From: Candidatus Kerfeldbacteria bacterium RIFCSPHIGHO2_12_FULL_48_17
GTDB taxonomy: Bacteria > Patescibacteriota > Patescibacteriia > HO2-48-17
Assembly: GCA_001818775.1 (NCBI GenBank)
Contig: MHKD01000009.1
Span: 1-33,408 of the forward strand
Reading direction: 5' to 3'
Length of the DNA: 33,408 bases
Part shown: piece after piece, positions 8,403 through 16,994 of the stretch
Position numbering within the stretch: the first letter of the stretch is position 1
Layout: every line of letters begins with the position of its first letter
Translations under genes and position numbers: made by a program
Notes under the pieces: generated by a model
Seen by the model: the letters and a program-made list of their open reading frames with translations, nothing else
Databases searched by the model: none
What the model was told of the DNA's origin: nothing

Positions 8403-8705
8403 TTATGAAGAAAAGGTGAAAATAAGGAGCGGGACAATGCCGCCGAAAAAAGCGATACCGGCGCCAAATCCCCAGGCCAGAGAAATATTCTTTTTGCGGT
8501 AGGCAATTCCCAAACTCAAGAATACTATAACCAGCACAAGATGGCCAGAGGAAAGTATTTCGACAAGTGCGACCGATGGATTGGGCACGATTTGCAGGAT
8601 GAGCGCGAGTACGACAGTCCAGGCGACCACGGCAGCAGCATAGCACAAAAAACCACGGGCGAACGGCGCTAGGTGAAACGGAGAGGACTTTTTAGAGCGT
8701 GACAT
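8403..8705 (-). CDS. Small hypothetical membrane protein
   Basis: 100 aa with about three hydrophobic segments. Confidence 0.6.
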   Translation of the reverse strand: MSRSKKSSPFHLAPFARGFLCYAAAVVAWTVVLALILQIVPNPSVALVEILSSGHLVLVIVFLSLGIAYRKKNISLAWGFGAGIAFFGGIVPLLIFTFSS

Positions 8706-8765
8706 GGTTATGACAAAAATTACTTCAGGGACAGACCCTTCAGGGATGTAGCAAAAATAGAAGTT

Positions 8766-9362
8766 CTACACGCCTTGGATGACGTAGCTGTTGAGAATTT
8801 CGGGTTGGAGTTTGCGGTTGACGCGCATTTCCAGCGCATGGGCCGGATGATCAATCTGCTGCGGATCATCACTGATGGCATGAATTTCTTTGAGCCAGGT
8901 GCCGATGACACGACCATGAGCAACGATCATGATACGATCTTCATCTGACGCCAGAATTTTTTCGAAGGTTTGATGAACGCGACGAACAAAATCTTCATAT
9001 TTTTCACCCTGGAGTGCATGGGAGCGGTAGTAGGCCAACTTGCGAACTTCTTCCGGGTAATGACGCTGCGCCTGTTCCGGTGTGAGACCGGTGAGCAGAC
9101 CTTCACGGTTCCAATCAGTGAGACCACCTTCGACAATGATGTTGGCCAGAACATAACGGCCAATGATGCGGGCAGCTTCGTGTGCGCGCTCGAGTGGACT
9201 GACATAAATAGCATCAAGCGGCGTGACATGAAAACGAAAACCGATGTGATGCATCTGTTTTTGACCCTGCTCGGTGAGCGGGTGATCGGAATGGCCGGAA
9301 AACCAGCCCTCAGCTTCGTCGCGGCTTTCGCCATGACGAATAAAATAGAGTGTTTTTTTCAT
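8766..9362 (-). CDS. Histidine phosphatase family (phosphoglycerate mutase-like) protein
   Basis: FIRHGESRDEAEGWFSGHSDHPLTEQG and IMIVAHGRVI motifs. Confidence 0.85.
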   Translation of the reverse strand: MKKTLYFIRHGESRDEAEGWFSGHSDHPLTEQGQKQMHHIGFRFHVTPLDAIYVSPLERAHEAARIIGRYVLANIIVEGGLTDWNREGLLTGLTPEQAQRHYPEEVRKLAYYRSHALQGEKYEDFVRRVHQTFEKILASDEDRIMIVAHGRVIGTWLKEIHAISDDPQQIDHPAHALEMRVNRKLQPEILNSYVIQGV

Positions 9363-9525
9363 TGTTTTTCGACAAGCGGGTGAATGTGTTTATTATAGAG
9401 TATGACGGGATTTTTGTCATGGTGCGGTAGTTGACCCATAAAGGGCTTTGTGGTATTTTGATGACATTGTTGGCCGAAAATGCGCTGAAACATACGCGTT
9501 ATATATGTGCGGCCGGCGATAGTAT

Positions 9526-9817
9526 TCCGGGGTAGCTCAGCGGTAGAGCAATCGGCTGTGAACCATAAACGCAGCTTCCAAAGGAAACTTTGGCTGAAAC
9601 TCTTTGGGATAACGGTGAAGCCCTCCTGTGAAATTTGCCTTGTGCGAAAAAACAAAGGGTAATACCGTGGGAACTCCATTCGTGGAGAGCGCCGTAGAGA
9701 CTAGATACCAAAGCACCTACAGCGAAAGCTATGGTGAAGATATAGTCCACCCCTTATAGAAACATAAGGATACGTGTAACCGATGGGTCGTGGGTTCGAA
9801 TCCCACCCCCGGAGCCA
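9526..9817 (+). tRNA. tRNA-Asn(GUU) interrupted by a group I-like intron (exons 9526-9559 and 9777-9817, CCA encoded)
   Basis: Joined exons TCCGGGG TA GCTC AGCGGTA GAGC A ATCGG CTGTTAA CCGAT GGGTC GTGGG TTCGAAT CCCAC CCCCGGA G CCA form a complete cloverleaf with anticodon GTT and discriminator G. Confidence 0.9.
9560..9776 (+). ncRNA. Group I self-splicing intron (predicted), ~217 nt, no ORF
   Basis: 5' exon ends in U and intron ends in G; exon GCUGU pairs with intron GCAGC 9571-9575 (terminal U.G); P2-like CCAAAG-GAAA-CTTTGG 9578-9593; CTCCA-TTCG-TGGAG 9674-9687; P7-like GACTA 9699-9703 / TAGTC 9743-9747 in the aagatatagtcc context; P9-like CCTTAT/ATAAGG 9752-9769. Confidence 0.88.
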
Positions 9818-9823
9818 AATATA

Positions 9824-9850
9824 AAAAAACTCGCCACGGGCGGGTTTTTT
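9824..9850 (+). terminator. Rho-independent terminator after the tRNA
   Basis: AACTCGCC-ACG-GGCGGGTT plus T-run. Confidence 0.8.
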
Positions 9851-9943
9851 ATATAGGGCTCCCGAATTAAAACCTTCACAAACTTTTGAAATTATTTTAC
9901 CAAATCTGATACACAAATCCAAAAAGCGAAATCTGAAATGATG

Positions 9944-10037
9944 CGCCCCGCCACTATTTTTCTTTTCTGGGACAAAGGAGGCGGGGCGACGGACTCGCCC
10001 GCGCGGAGGAGGGGTCTGGGGAGGAATCCGCGCGGGC
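9944..10037. other. GC-rich structured non-coding segment with two perfect inverted repeats
   Basis: CGCCCCGCC 9944-9952 / GGCGGGGCG 9980-9988, and GCCCGCGCGGA 9997-10007 / TCCGCGCGGGC 10027-10037. Confidence 0.7.
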
Positions 10038-10067
10038 TTCGGTTTTCCTTTTTGAGAAAATTGGCGA

Positions 10068-10820
10068 CTATTCTTTTTCTATAAACAATTTTTCTAAAGC
10101 TATCGCCACTCCATCCTCTGCTACAGAAGGCGCTACCATGTCGGCTTTATTTTTTAATTCCTCTGAACCATTTTCCATCGCAATTTTGTAGCCAGCGAGT
10201 TCAAAAAGCGGCAAATCATTATTGCTATCTCCAATAGCAACCACTTCGCTTTTTTGAACTTTCAATATCTCAAGGAGTATCTCCAGTGAATGACGCTTGG
10301 TTGCTTCGGAATGTGTGATATGAATGTCAAAGCGGTGAGGTGTCCAAGAAATAACTTTGTGAGCTGTAACATCTGGAATTTTGCTTAGTCTTTCAAGAAT
10401 AATTTCCGTGTCTTCTTTTGTTACGGGTTCAATATAAATTATTCTTTCTCTATTTTTAATAATTTTTGATTTGGGGTGCTCGCCTTCTAACTCATCGCCA
10501 AAGAGAACCGGATAATGATACTCTCTTGCGACCTCCATTATTTTTTCCACTTGAGATTTATCTAATTCTTTTTCCCATATAATTTTTTCAGTAATTGGGT
10601 CAACAATTCTCGTTCCACCGTTCACGATACAAGGTGAAGTTAAGCCTAAACTTTTTAAAATTTCCTTACAGCCATTTAAACCCCTGCCAGTAGCGACGCT
10701 AATTGAAACATGTCCTCGGAGTTGATGAATAATATCTATTACTCGCTTGGATGGCATACCATCTTTTCTGTTTGGTATAGTTGTGCCGTCTAAGTCTAAA
10801 ATTACAGCTTTAAATTTCAT
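10068..10820 (-). CDS. HAD-superfamily phosphatase (Cof-like)
   Basis: VILDLDGTTIPN at the N-terminus; VVAIGDSNNDLPLFELAG near the C-terminus. Confidence 0.85.
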   Translation of the reverse strand: MKFKAVILDLDGTTIPNRKDGMPSKRVIDIIHQLRGHVSISVATGRGLNGCKEILKSLGLTSPCIVNGGTRIVDPITEKIIWEKELDKSQVEKIMEVAREYHYPVLFGDELEGEHPKSKIIKNRERIIYIEPVTKEDTEIILERLSKIPDVTAHKVISWTPHRFDIHITHSEATKRHSLEILLEILKVQKSEVVAIGDSNNDLPLFELAGYKIAMENGSEELKNKADMVAPSVAEDGVAIALEKLFIEKE

Positions 10821-10954
10821 AATTAGTATCCTATCTCCTTTTTGATATTAGATAAATAACTTTCTGCACGGGTCTTCAATTCTTTCACCTTTTCATTTGA
10901 TTTTTTAATAAACTTTTGAAAATATTTATCGGCTAGAGCAACTATCTTCCATAT

Positions 10955-11161
10955 TTATTTCAATAATTCATCTGCCGATACTTTAAGCGCATCGGCTAAT
11001 TTTTGAATTGTCGCAAGCGTGAGATTTTTCTTTCCGCTTTCAATGTTGCTGATATAACCTCTATCAACTTCTAACGCACGAGCAATGTCGCCTTGCGACA
11101 TATTCTTTTTCGTTCTAATACGCTTCATATTTTGCCCTAACTTTGATGATATGTTTGCCAT
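10955..11161 (-). CDS. XRE-family HTH transcriptional regulator
   Basis: 68 aa; LGQNMKRIRTKKNMSQGDIARALEVDRGYISNIESGKKNLTLATIQKLADAL. Confidence 0.88.
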   Translation of the reverse strand: MANISSKLGQNMKRIRTKKNMSQGDIARALEVDRGYISNIESGKKNLTLATIQKLADALKVSADELLK

Positions 11162-11166
11162 ACAAA

Positions 11167-11733
11167 TTATTTTTCCAAAATTTTTAAAACCTTATCTCTT
11201 AATTTCTCAAACTTTAGGTAGCCAGCTCTTTTGTTGAAGTGTCCGGCGTTCGGTATAAAAGAAAGCTCAACGCCAAGATTTTTTGAAGGTTCTTCCCCAT
11301 TTTCTAAACCGACATAAGGGTCGTTGTCAGATTGAAAAACATCAAAATGTTGAGCTTTCTTTTTGATTGCTTCCCAATCGAAAATAAAACCGCTAAAATT
11401 ACTATCTCTGTCATAATTTGCAATAGGTTGAACGCCGACAGGCGTTCCAGCAAAAAAAGCAGCTTTTATAGGATGTTCTAATTTTTCAAGTATTCGCAAA
11501 GCGAATATTCCACCTAAACTATGACCAATAAGAATAGTATTTTCATTTATGTATTGCTCATAGTTTTTTAGAACATCAAACCACTCTGCTATTTTTGCTG
11601 GCACTATTGGTGGCGATGGAAATTGTGGCACAAAGACCTTACAGCCCTTTTACTCCAATTCTTGTTTTAGCCACGGAAACCAGTTTTCTTCGGGGCATCC
11701 CTCTGTTCCGTGGAAAATAAATACATTATTCAT
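11167..11733 (-). pseudogene. RBBP9/YdeN-like alpha/beta hydrolase with an in-frame TAA at codon 28
   Basis: ATG at 11733 gives MNNVFIFHGTEGCPEENWFPWLKQELE*KGCKVFVPQFPSPP in one frame, continuing into the 154-aa ORF with LIGHSLGGIFALRIL. Confidence 0.75.
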
Positions 11734-11847
11734 AGATATTCACATCTTATCATTTTGTTATATTGCCAGACAATGTTATACTACAATACACCATGTATGT
11801 ATTTATGAATTTAGTCGCCATTCCCGGCGACTTTATGGCGCAAAATC

Positions 11848-12084
11848 TTAAGCCTCTGGCAACGCGTTAAAGCCCTGTTTAAAATCTTCGTACCACTTAT
11901 GTTGGTCTTCCTGACTGAGTTGCATCATGCTTTCCATAGCGGCTTTATGTGCTTCATCCCCGGAGTTTACCATCTCCATAACATGCTTCTTAGAATTCTC
12001 TCCCATCTCTTCGGCCGTTGCGCCCTGAATCTCAGCATCACAGGCGCCACGAAGATTCTTGCAGGTTGTTTTCTTCATACACAA
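11848..12084 (-). CDS. Small DUF1059-like protein
   Basis: MKKTTCKNLRGACDAEIQGATAEEMGENSKKHVMEM pattern. Confidence 0.6.
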   Translation of the reverse strand: MCMKKTTCKNLRGACDAEIQGATAEEMGENSKKHVMEMVNSGDEAHKAAMESMMQLSQEDQHKWYEDFKQGFNALPEA

Positions 12085-12180
12085 ATGGTTAAATATTATT
12101 AAGCAAGCTTAGCATACAAAAATCAAAAAGGACATCAACTGGATTTTCGTTCCGAAATCACGACCTGAATCAAATGGCAC

Positions 12181-12215
12181 GCGAAATGACACGCGAAATG
12201 GCATCGTGGTATACT
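12181..12215 (+). promoter_or_regulatory. Promoter with tandem 12-nt units (gcgaaatgacac gcgaaatggcat) and -10 TATACT
   Basis: Units at 12181-12192 and 12193-12204; TATACT 12210-12215; -35-like ATGACA with 18-nt spacer; same layout at 13767-13801. Confidence 0.6.
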
Positions 12216-12254
12216 TAATGATATAAAATAAAAACACATAACGCACCAAATCAT

Positions 12255-13766
12255 ATGTCAAAAACAAAATTAGTCGGAATAGTCGGCGTCATCATAGTCC
12301 TGATTGCCGGTGTGCTCGTGTGGAAATTTGTATTTACCGGAAAGACCGTATTCACCGATAACCCCAACCCCTTAACGGTGACGCCGACTCTTGCTGAAAG
12401 TGTAACGGTGGCAAAGTCCATTGATCAAACCGGCGGCGCCATAGATCTCGACATAACCGCCGCTCAGGTGAACCTGCAGCTCCCGGCCAACGCCGTATTT
12501 GACGCTACCGACATGAGCCTCACAAAAATCGCCAGCCTGAACGGATTACCAACCGGAACAGAGCTGATAGCCGGAGTCCAGGCACAACCCAATGGCTTAC
12601 AACTCAATCAAGCGAGCAATCTACAATTTACGCTGCCGGAAAACATGACCGCAACCAAGGCCGTGGTGGGTTTTGGCTACAGTGACGATGGCCAGGAATT
12701 TCATTACCTCCCGGTCAAATGGAACGACACAACGGCCACGCTGTCCCTGACGGGATTCAGTGGTTACGGTTTGATCGTCATTCCCGATTATGTTGAAAAC
12801 ACGTACACACCATCGGCACAGGGCGCTCAGGCCACGCAAAAATTGGCAATAATTACCCAAAATCAACTTAAAGATGGAGGTACTATAGACGCAGCGACTA
12901 CGCAACAGATTATTGATATTTTACGCAACTGGTACAAGGCGGCAGTGAAAAAACAGACGCAGGCAGCTGCCGGCGATGACGCGCTGTTTGAACAGGCCTA
13001 TCATGAATACCTGAGCTGGCGAAGCGTGATTCAGTCCTATGGTTACGAGGATAATCTCCGTTCAGAACTCAGTGAAGCCGATGCATTGCTGGAAAAAGCT
13101 TTTACCTTCGCTGTTGATCAATCCAGCAAACGTTGTCGCGAAAAGAAAGATATCACCGAAGCAGCCCGTTTGATGTGGCTGGCAAAATTTGCCCAGGTCC
13201 ACGGCATCGGTGACGAAAAAAACGCCTTGGACAAAGCGTTCCAGTGCACGAATTTTGAGCTCTCTATTACCTCTACCACCGACGATTTCGGATCAATAGC
13301 AAGTCTGTCCGGCACAGTACCACTGACAATCGATGAAAACACGCTGAAATTAACCGGCACCAACACCATCCCCGAAACAAATCCCAAAAGCGGCGATAAC
13401 CCATGTTCATCAGCCGTGGTAAACCAAACATTCACCGTGGAGCCAACAACTTTTTCAGTACAAACCGGAACCCAACCGAAAATAGAATTACCACTCAAGA
13501 TCACTGACAACGGCGCGGCAACATACGATTGTTCCACATCAGATTATGAATTACTTGTCCACGATTCACGTTTTTGGTTGAATGGATTTTTTTCTGCGCA
13601 TCGTTCTGAAATGACAAAAATTCATAGTGAGAACAGCGCCACCTTCCTTCTCCAGGATTGGGAGATAGTCAATAGTGGTGGCGTCTTTGCGCGCAAGGTG
13701 TATGACCGTTCGGTTGAAGGCGTTGCTGAGCAGACAACATTTGAGTTGCTCCATAAGCCGCAATAA
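12255..13766 (+). CDS. Hypothetical membrane-anchored extracytoplasmic protein
   Basis: 503 aa with N-terminal TM helix VGIVGVIIVLIAGVLVWKFVF. Confidence 0.8.
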   Translation: MSKTKLVGIVGVIIVLIAGVLVWKFVFTGKTVFTDNPNPLTVTPTLAESVTVAKSIDQTGGAIDLDITAAQVNLQLPANAVFDATDMSLTKIASLNGLPTGTELIAGVQAQPNGLQLNQASNLQFTLPENMTATKAVVGFGYSDDGQEFHYLPVKWNDTTATLSLTGFSGYGLIVIPDYVENTYTPSAQGAQATQKLAIITQNQLKDGGTIDAATTQQIIDILRNWYKAAVKKQTQAAAGDDALFEQAYHEYLSWRSVIQSYGYEDNLRSELSEADALLEKAFTFAVDQSSKRCREKKDITEAARLMWLAKFAQVHGIGDEKNALDKAFQCTNFELSITSTTDDFGSIASLSGTVPLTIDENTLKLTGTNTIPETNPKSGDNPCSSAVVNQTFTVEPTTFSVQTGTQPKIELPLKITDNGAATYDCSTSDYELLVHDSRFWLNGFFSAHRSEMTKIHSENSATFLLQDWEIVNSGGVFARKVYDRSVEGVAEQTTFELLHKPQ

Positions 13767-13801
13767 GCGAAATGACAGGCGAAATGGAGCTGTGCTATAC
13801 T
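13767..13801 (+). promoter_or_regulatory. Promoter with tandem 12-nt units (gcgaaatgacag gcgaaatggagc) and -10 TATACT
   Basis: Units 13767-13778 and 13779-13790; TATACT 13796-13801. Confidence 0.6.
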
Positions 13802-13832
13802 TACGACAGTATTAAAAATAAAAAATAATCAT

Positions 13833-15179
13833 ATGAGAAAACGCGCTTTCCTAAGTCTCGGATTGGGGCTGTTTTTTGGTCTCATTTTTTTTCTGCCGCA
13901 CAAGACATCGGCCGAAACCACACTGGGGGTCACACCCGCCGGCTACGACGACATGGGCGCTGTACTCACGTCCATGGGTTTCTCAGCGGATGTCATCGCC
14001 GAAACCGACCTGGCCGATCTGGACACGCTGAAAAAATATTCAGCGCTGTACCTGAACTGTTCCGACGCCATCGACGCCGTAATCGACAGTGCAGCGCCGG
14101 TGTTGCGCCAGTACGTGGAAGAAGGCGGCGTGGTCTATGCTTCCGATTACACCGAAGGCCTGATAAGTGCGGCCTTCCCCGGTCAAATCAGTTTTTATCA
14201 GGGTGAATCAATCCTCGGGGGCGCTTCTTCCGCGCGCATGGGTAACATGGGAACCCTTTCAGCCAAAGTGACGGATGCCGGTCTCGGTGCCACCATCGGC
14301 CGCGGTCGGGTTGACATCACTTTCGATCTGCCCAACTGGGTCGTGATGACGGGCACAGCCGGTCGTGTCTATATGCGCGGTCCGGCGCCCATCATTGATT
14401 TTTCAAAAGCGATGGAAAATTTCGATCTTTCCCAGCTTGATCTTTCGAACCCCGAAAATCTGGACGATCTGAACATCACCTTTCCCACCGGTGAAACATT
14501 GGAGGATGTTCCCTATGTGGTTTCTTTCGAGGCCGGAGAAGGTGAAGTTTTGTACACGAGTTTTCACGATGAAGCGCAGGTTTCCGCCGATGTCAGTCAA
14601 ATTTTAAACTGGTTCGCGACGCGGGCACAGGCGGCGGAACTGGCCGAGACTGCACGCGGCTTGAGCGGCGAAAATGAAGATGCGCTGGTGGAAATAGTGG
14701 ACAGCATTCAAAAGGGAGAGGCACAGGCGTATACATTCACAGCCACGGGTGACGGTGATTTTGATGTTGTCCTCAACTTTGGTGGCAGCGCGCTCGATCT
14801 GAAAATCACCGATCCCAAAGGGAAAGTAGTGACGGAAGAATCCGTTTCACAACCACCCTTTACCTATACCGTTACTGATGCCATGTCCGGAAAATATATT
14901 CTGGAAGTCTTTGGCCGCGATGTGCCGACCGCCAACTATCCGTTTGTGTTAACGGTGTTGGGCGAACCCGCAGCTGCCGGCACGCAGGATTCTGCGACCG
15001 TTGCTGCATCAACCCCGTCTTCGGCGGGCGCAAAAAACACTACGTATAAAGATTGGTTGAAAAATTACAAAATCGTAGTGCCGGTCGTGGCTGGAATTAT
15101 AGTGGTCATCGTCATCGTGGGAGTCATGATGAAGAAAAAAAACAGTACCCCAAATATCAGAAAAAACAAAAAAGTGTAA
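13833..15179 (+). CDS. Secreted or anchored protein with C-terminal TM helix and PPC-like beta domain
   Basis: Signal peptide; GEAQAYTFTATGDGDFDVVLNFGGSALDLKITDPKGKVV; C-terminal VVPVVAGIIVVIVIVGVMMKKK. Confidence 0.75.
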   Translation: MRKRAFLSLGLGLFFGLIFFLPHKTSAETTLGVTPAGYDDMGAVLTSMGFSADVIAETDLADLDTLKKYSALYLNCSDAIDAVIDSAAPVLRQYVEEGGVVYASDYTEGLISAAFPGQISFYQGESILGGASSARMGNMGTLSAKVTDAGLGATIGRGRVDITFDLPNWVVMTGTAGRVYMRGPAPIIDFSKAMENFDLSQLDLSNPENLDDLNITFPTGETLEDVPYVVSFEAGEGEVLYTSFHDEAQVSADVSQILNWFATRAQAAELAETARGLSGENEDALVEIVDSIQKGEAQAYTFTATGDGDFDVVLNFGGSALDLKITDPKGKVVTEESVSQPPFTYTVTDAMSGKYILEVFGRDVPTANYPFVLTVLGEPAAAGTQDSATVAASTPSSAGAKNTTYKDWLKNYKIVVPVVAGIIVVIVIVGVMMKKKNSTPNIRKNKKV

Positions 15180-15229
15180 AATAAAAAATCTCTCTGCTTA
15201 GCGGACGCGAAGAATCGAAAAATTTTTCG

Positions 15230-16489
15230 TTATTTTTCCACAGTGGTCAAATTCTCACCGTCGCTTTCGATAAGTTTACACTCGAGAACGTATCCATATT
15301 TATCAACCGACACAGAGTATCTCTGCTGGGCTGTACTCACTTTCGCCTTTTTAGGAAATCTCCCGAAATATCTCTGAAACTCTTCTCCTTTTGATATGGC
15401 ACCTGCATGAGAATATTCCCCCTCAACCACACTTCTGCGCATAACTTCTCTCAATTCATCACCCGATTTTACCGGATCATCACTGATTTTCTCAAGTGGG
15501 GTTATAATGACACCCTGCGGATACTCCCTTGAGATAGGTATAACGAAAAGATTAAAAAGACCCCTTGGTGTAAGAAGCACACCATCAACACAGGCAATGC
15601 CCGCTTTCGGCACATCTTCCACATCTTCCTCTTCCTCAAAAGTCTTACCCATACCTTTTACGTGCTTATATTCTTTTCCAAATAACGAAACTCTCTGCGC
15701 TTTTTTTCCGGAAAATTTGATCTCTTCCTCGCTTTCCCGTACACGATGCTGAAGCGCCTGCAATTTTTCTTCTTTCATGCCGAAAACACTTAATCGCCTG
15801 CCAGTTCGATATGCTGATGTTTTGCGGGCCATAAAATCAATCCATTTTTTGTCGGTTAAGTTGAAAGATGTCACACCTGGATCGTAACCGGCGTATTGTA
15901 CGGCGAGCTCGTGCACATCTTCATAAGTCCGATCCTCCAGGCCCTCTTTTGAGGCGTAATCTGACGGTTCAGATGCCCAGTAAAGAAATGGCTCGCCCTT
16001 CGATAGTTCTTTTCCATATCTTTGAAACATATTTGCGAGTTGGGAATACGGTATATGCTCTCTCACGCCTTTGATGGCATCGAAACCACAAAAGGCACAA
16101 CCTTTCGAACACCCAAACGTAAGCTGAATTGCTTTCACATTGGAAAAAATCATTTCCAACTGTTTCTCAGTGAATTTCTTTTCCAATTCAAGCGGCAGGG
16201 ATTCACTTTTGAGAGGATAAATCTCTTTTTTTCTATCAATGATCTTTTCAAGGAGGGCTTGTTGATCTTTCTCGAGCCACTTTTCCCAATAGCTCAAGTG
16301 GGCTTTCAGAGCTTCATCCTCAGCAGCGTCCTCCAAAAAACTTTCCAGATCTCCTGTCTCTTCAAGAGAACCAAGGTAATTCACCGTCTCCTGAGGAGAT
16401 AAATTTAATATACGATCTCTGGATAATGGCTCATCCGTATGTTGCGGAACCTCCCGTTCCGGTCTAAATTTCATTTCAGGATTTGCCAT
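15230..16489 (-). CDS. Radical SAM-like protein
   Basis: LTFGCSKGCAFCGFDAIKG contains CxxxCxxC. Confidence 0.7.
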   Translation of the reverse strand: MANPEMKFRPEREVPQHTDEPLSRDRILNLSPQETVNYLGSLEETGDLESFLEDAAEDEALKAHLSYWEKWLEKDQQALLEKIIDRKKEIYPLKSESLPLELEKKFTEKQLEMIFSNVKAIQLTFGCSKGCAFCGFDAIKGVREHIPYSQLANMFQRYGKELSKGEPFLYWASEPSDYASKEGLEDRTYEDVHELAVQYAGYDPGVTSFNLTDKKWIDFMARKTSAYRTGRRLSVFGMKEEKLQALQHRVRESEEEIKFSGKKAQRVSLFGKEYKHVKGMGKTFEEEEDVEDVPKAGIACVDGVLLTPRGLFNLFVIPISREYPQGVIITPLEKISDDPVKSGDELREVMRRSVVEGEYSHAGAISKGEEFQRYFGRFPKKAKVSTAQQRYSVSVDKYGYVLECKLIESDGENLTTVEK

Positions 16490-16625
16490 AGGAATTGTAT
16501 TTCTTTCTTACTTCCTGAATCTTTTGCCCATACAGATCAAGCTGACTGAGTCGCATGATTAAAGACTTTCTGATGCGGAGAAGTTGCTTTATTTTTTCTA
16601 TTTCCTGGCTGTTTCTTTGGGCCAT
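16476..16625 (-). CDS. Small ORF (49 aa) overlapping the start of the radical SAM gene
   Basis: MAQRNSQEIEKIKQLLRIRKSLIMRLSQLDLYGQKIQEVRKKYNSYGKS; stop overlaps the downstream start by 14 nt; below the ORF-track size cutoff. Confidence 0.55.
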   Translation of the reverse strand: MAQRNSQEIEKIKQLLRIRKSLIMRLSQLDLYGQKIQEVRKKYNSYGKS

Positions 16626-16806
16626 AATTTTTTAGTTTGGACAGTCTTCCTGACTGCAAAAACATATCTCAAAAAAATTTTGCATACATTTAACTATCCA
16701 TACTCTAACAGGAGTATGTCGAAAAGACAAATTTCCAAACACTATCTCGTATCTCGCAAACGCAATAAAGGAATAAAGCTTCGGCAATCGAAAAATCCAC
16801 CAAAAA

Positions 16807-16994
16807 GTGTTACAATACAAGCAAATCAAAAATTCACACCGTATGAATAAAAAACACATTGTCTGGTTTTTCCTTGGCACGGTCGCAACCAAACCGTCTA
16901 ACTCACTTCCGATGAAGACAACAGAAACGCCGTACCGCAAAACCCGAACGACTTTAATGACAGCGACCGGAAATATCAATCTTTGTTCATAACT
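16807..16994 (+). pseudogene. Composite remnant of anchored-protein genes
   Basis: Leader plus MNKKHIVWFFLGTV matches 18861-18940; shifted frame DEDNRNAVPQNPN matches 21348-21386; FNDSDRKYQSLFIT matches 21819-21866. Confidence 0.7.

Noticed and set aside
9526-9817. Reading the tRNA as tRNA-His(GTG) using the contiguous CTGTGAA loop
   Set aside because: It would place the intron ends at non-group-I positions and give discriminator G73, unusual for tRNA-His; the U|...G| cut with IGS pairing gives tRNA-Asn instead.
9359-9922. Minus-strand ORFs at 9359-9679, 9499-9750 and 9701-9922 (e.g. RGWDSNPRPIGY)
   Set aside because: They are antisense to the tRNA/intron; WDSNPRP is the familiar spurious translation of a tRNA T-arm.
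10823-11733. UAA stop-codon reassignment in this genome
   Set aside because: TAA ends many intact genes here at sensible positions (e.g. 561, 2230, 13766), so the in-frame TAAs are better explained by decay or errors.
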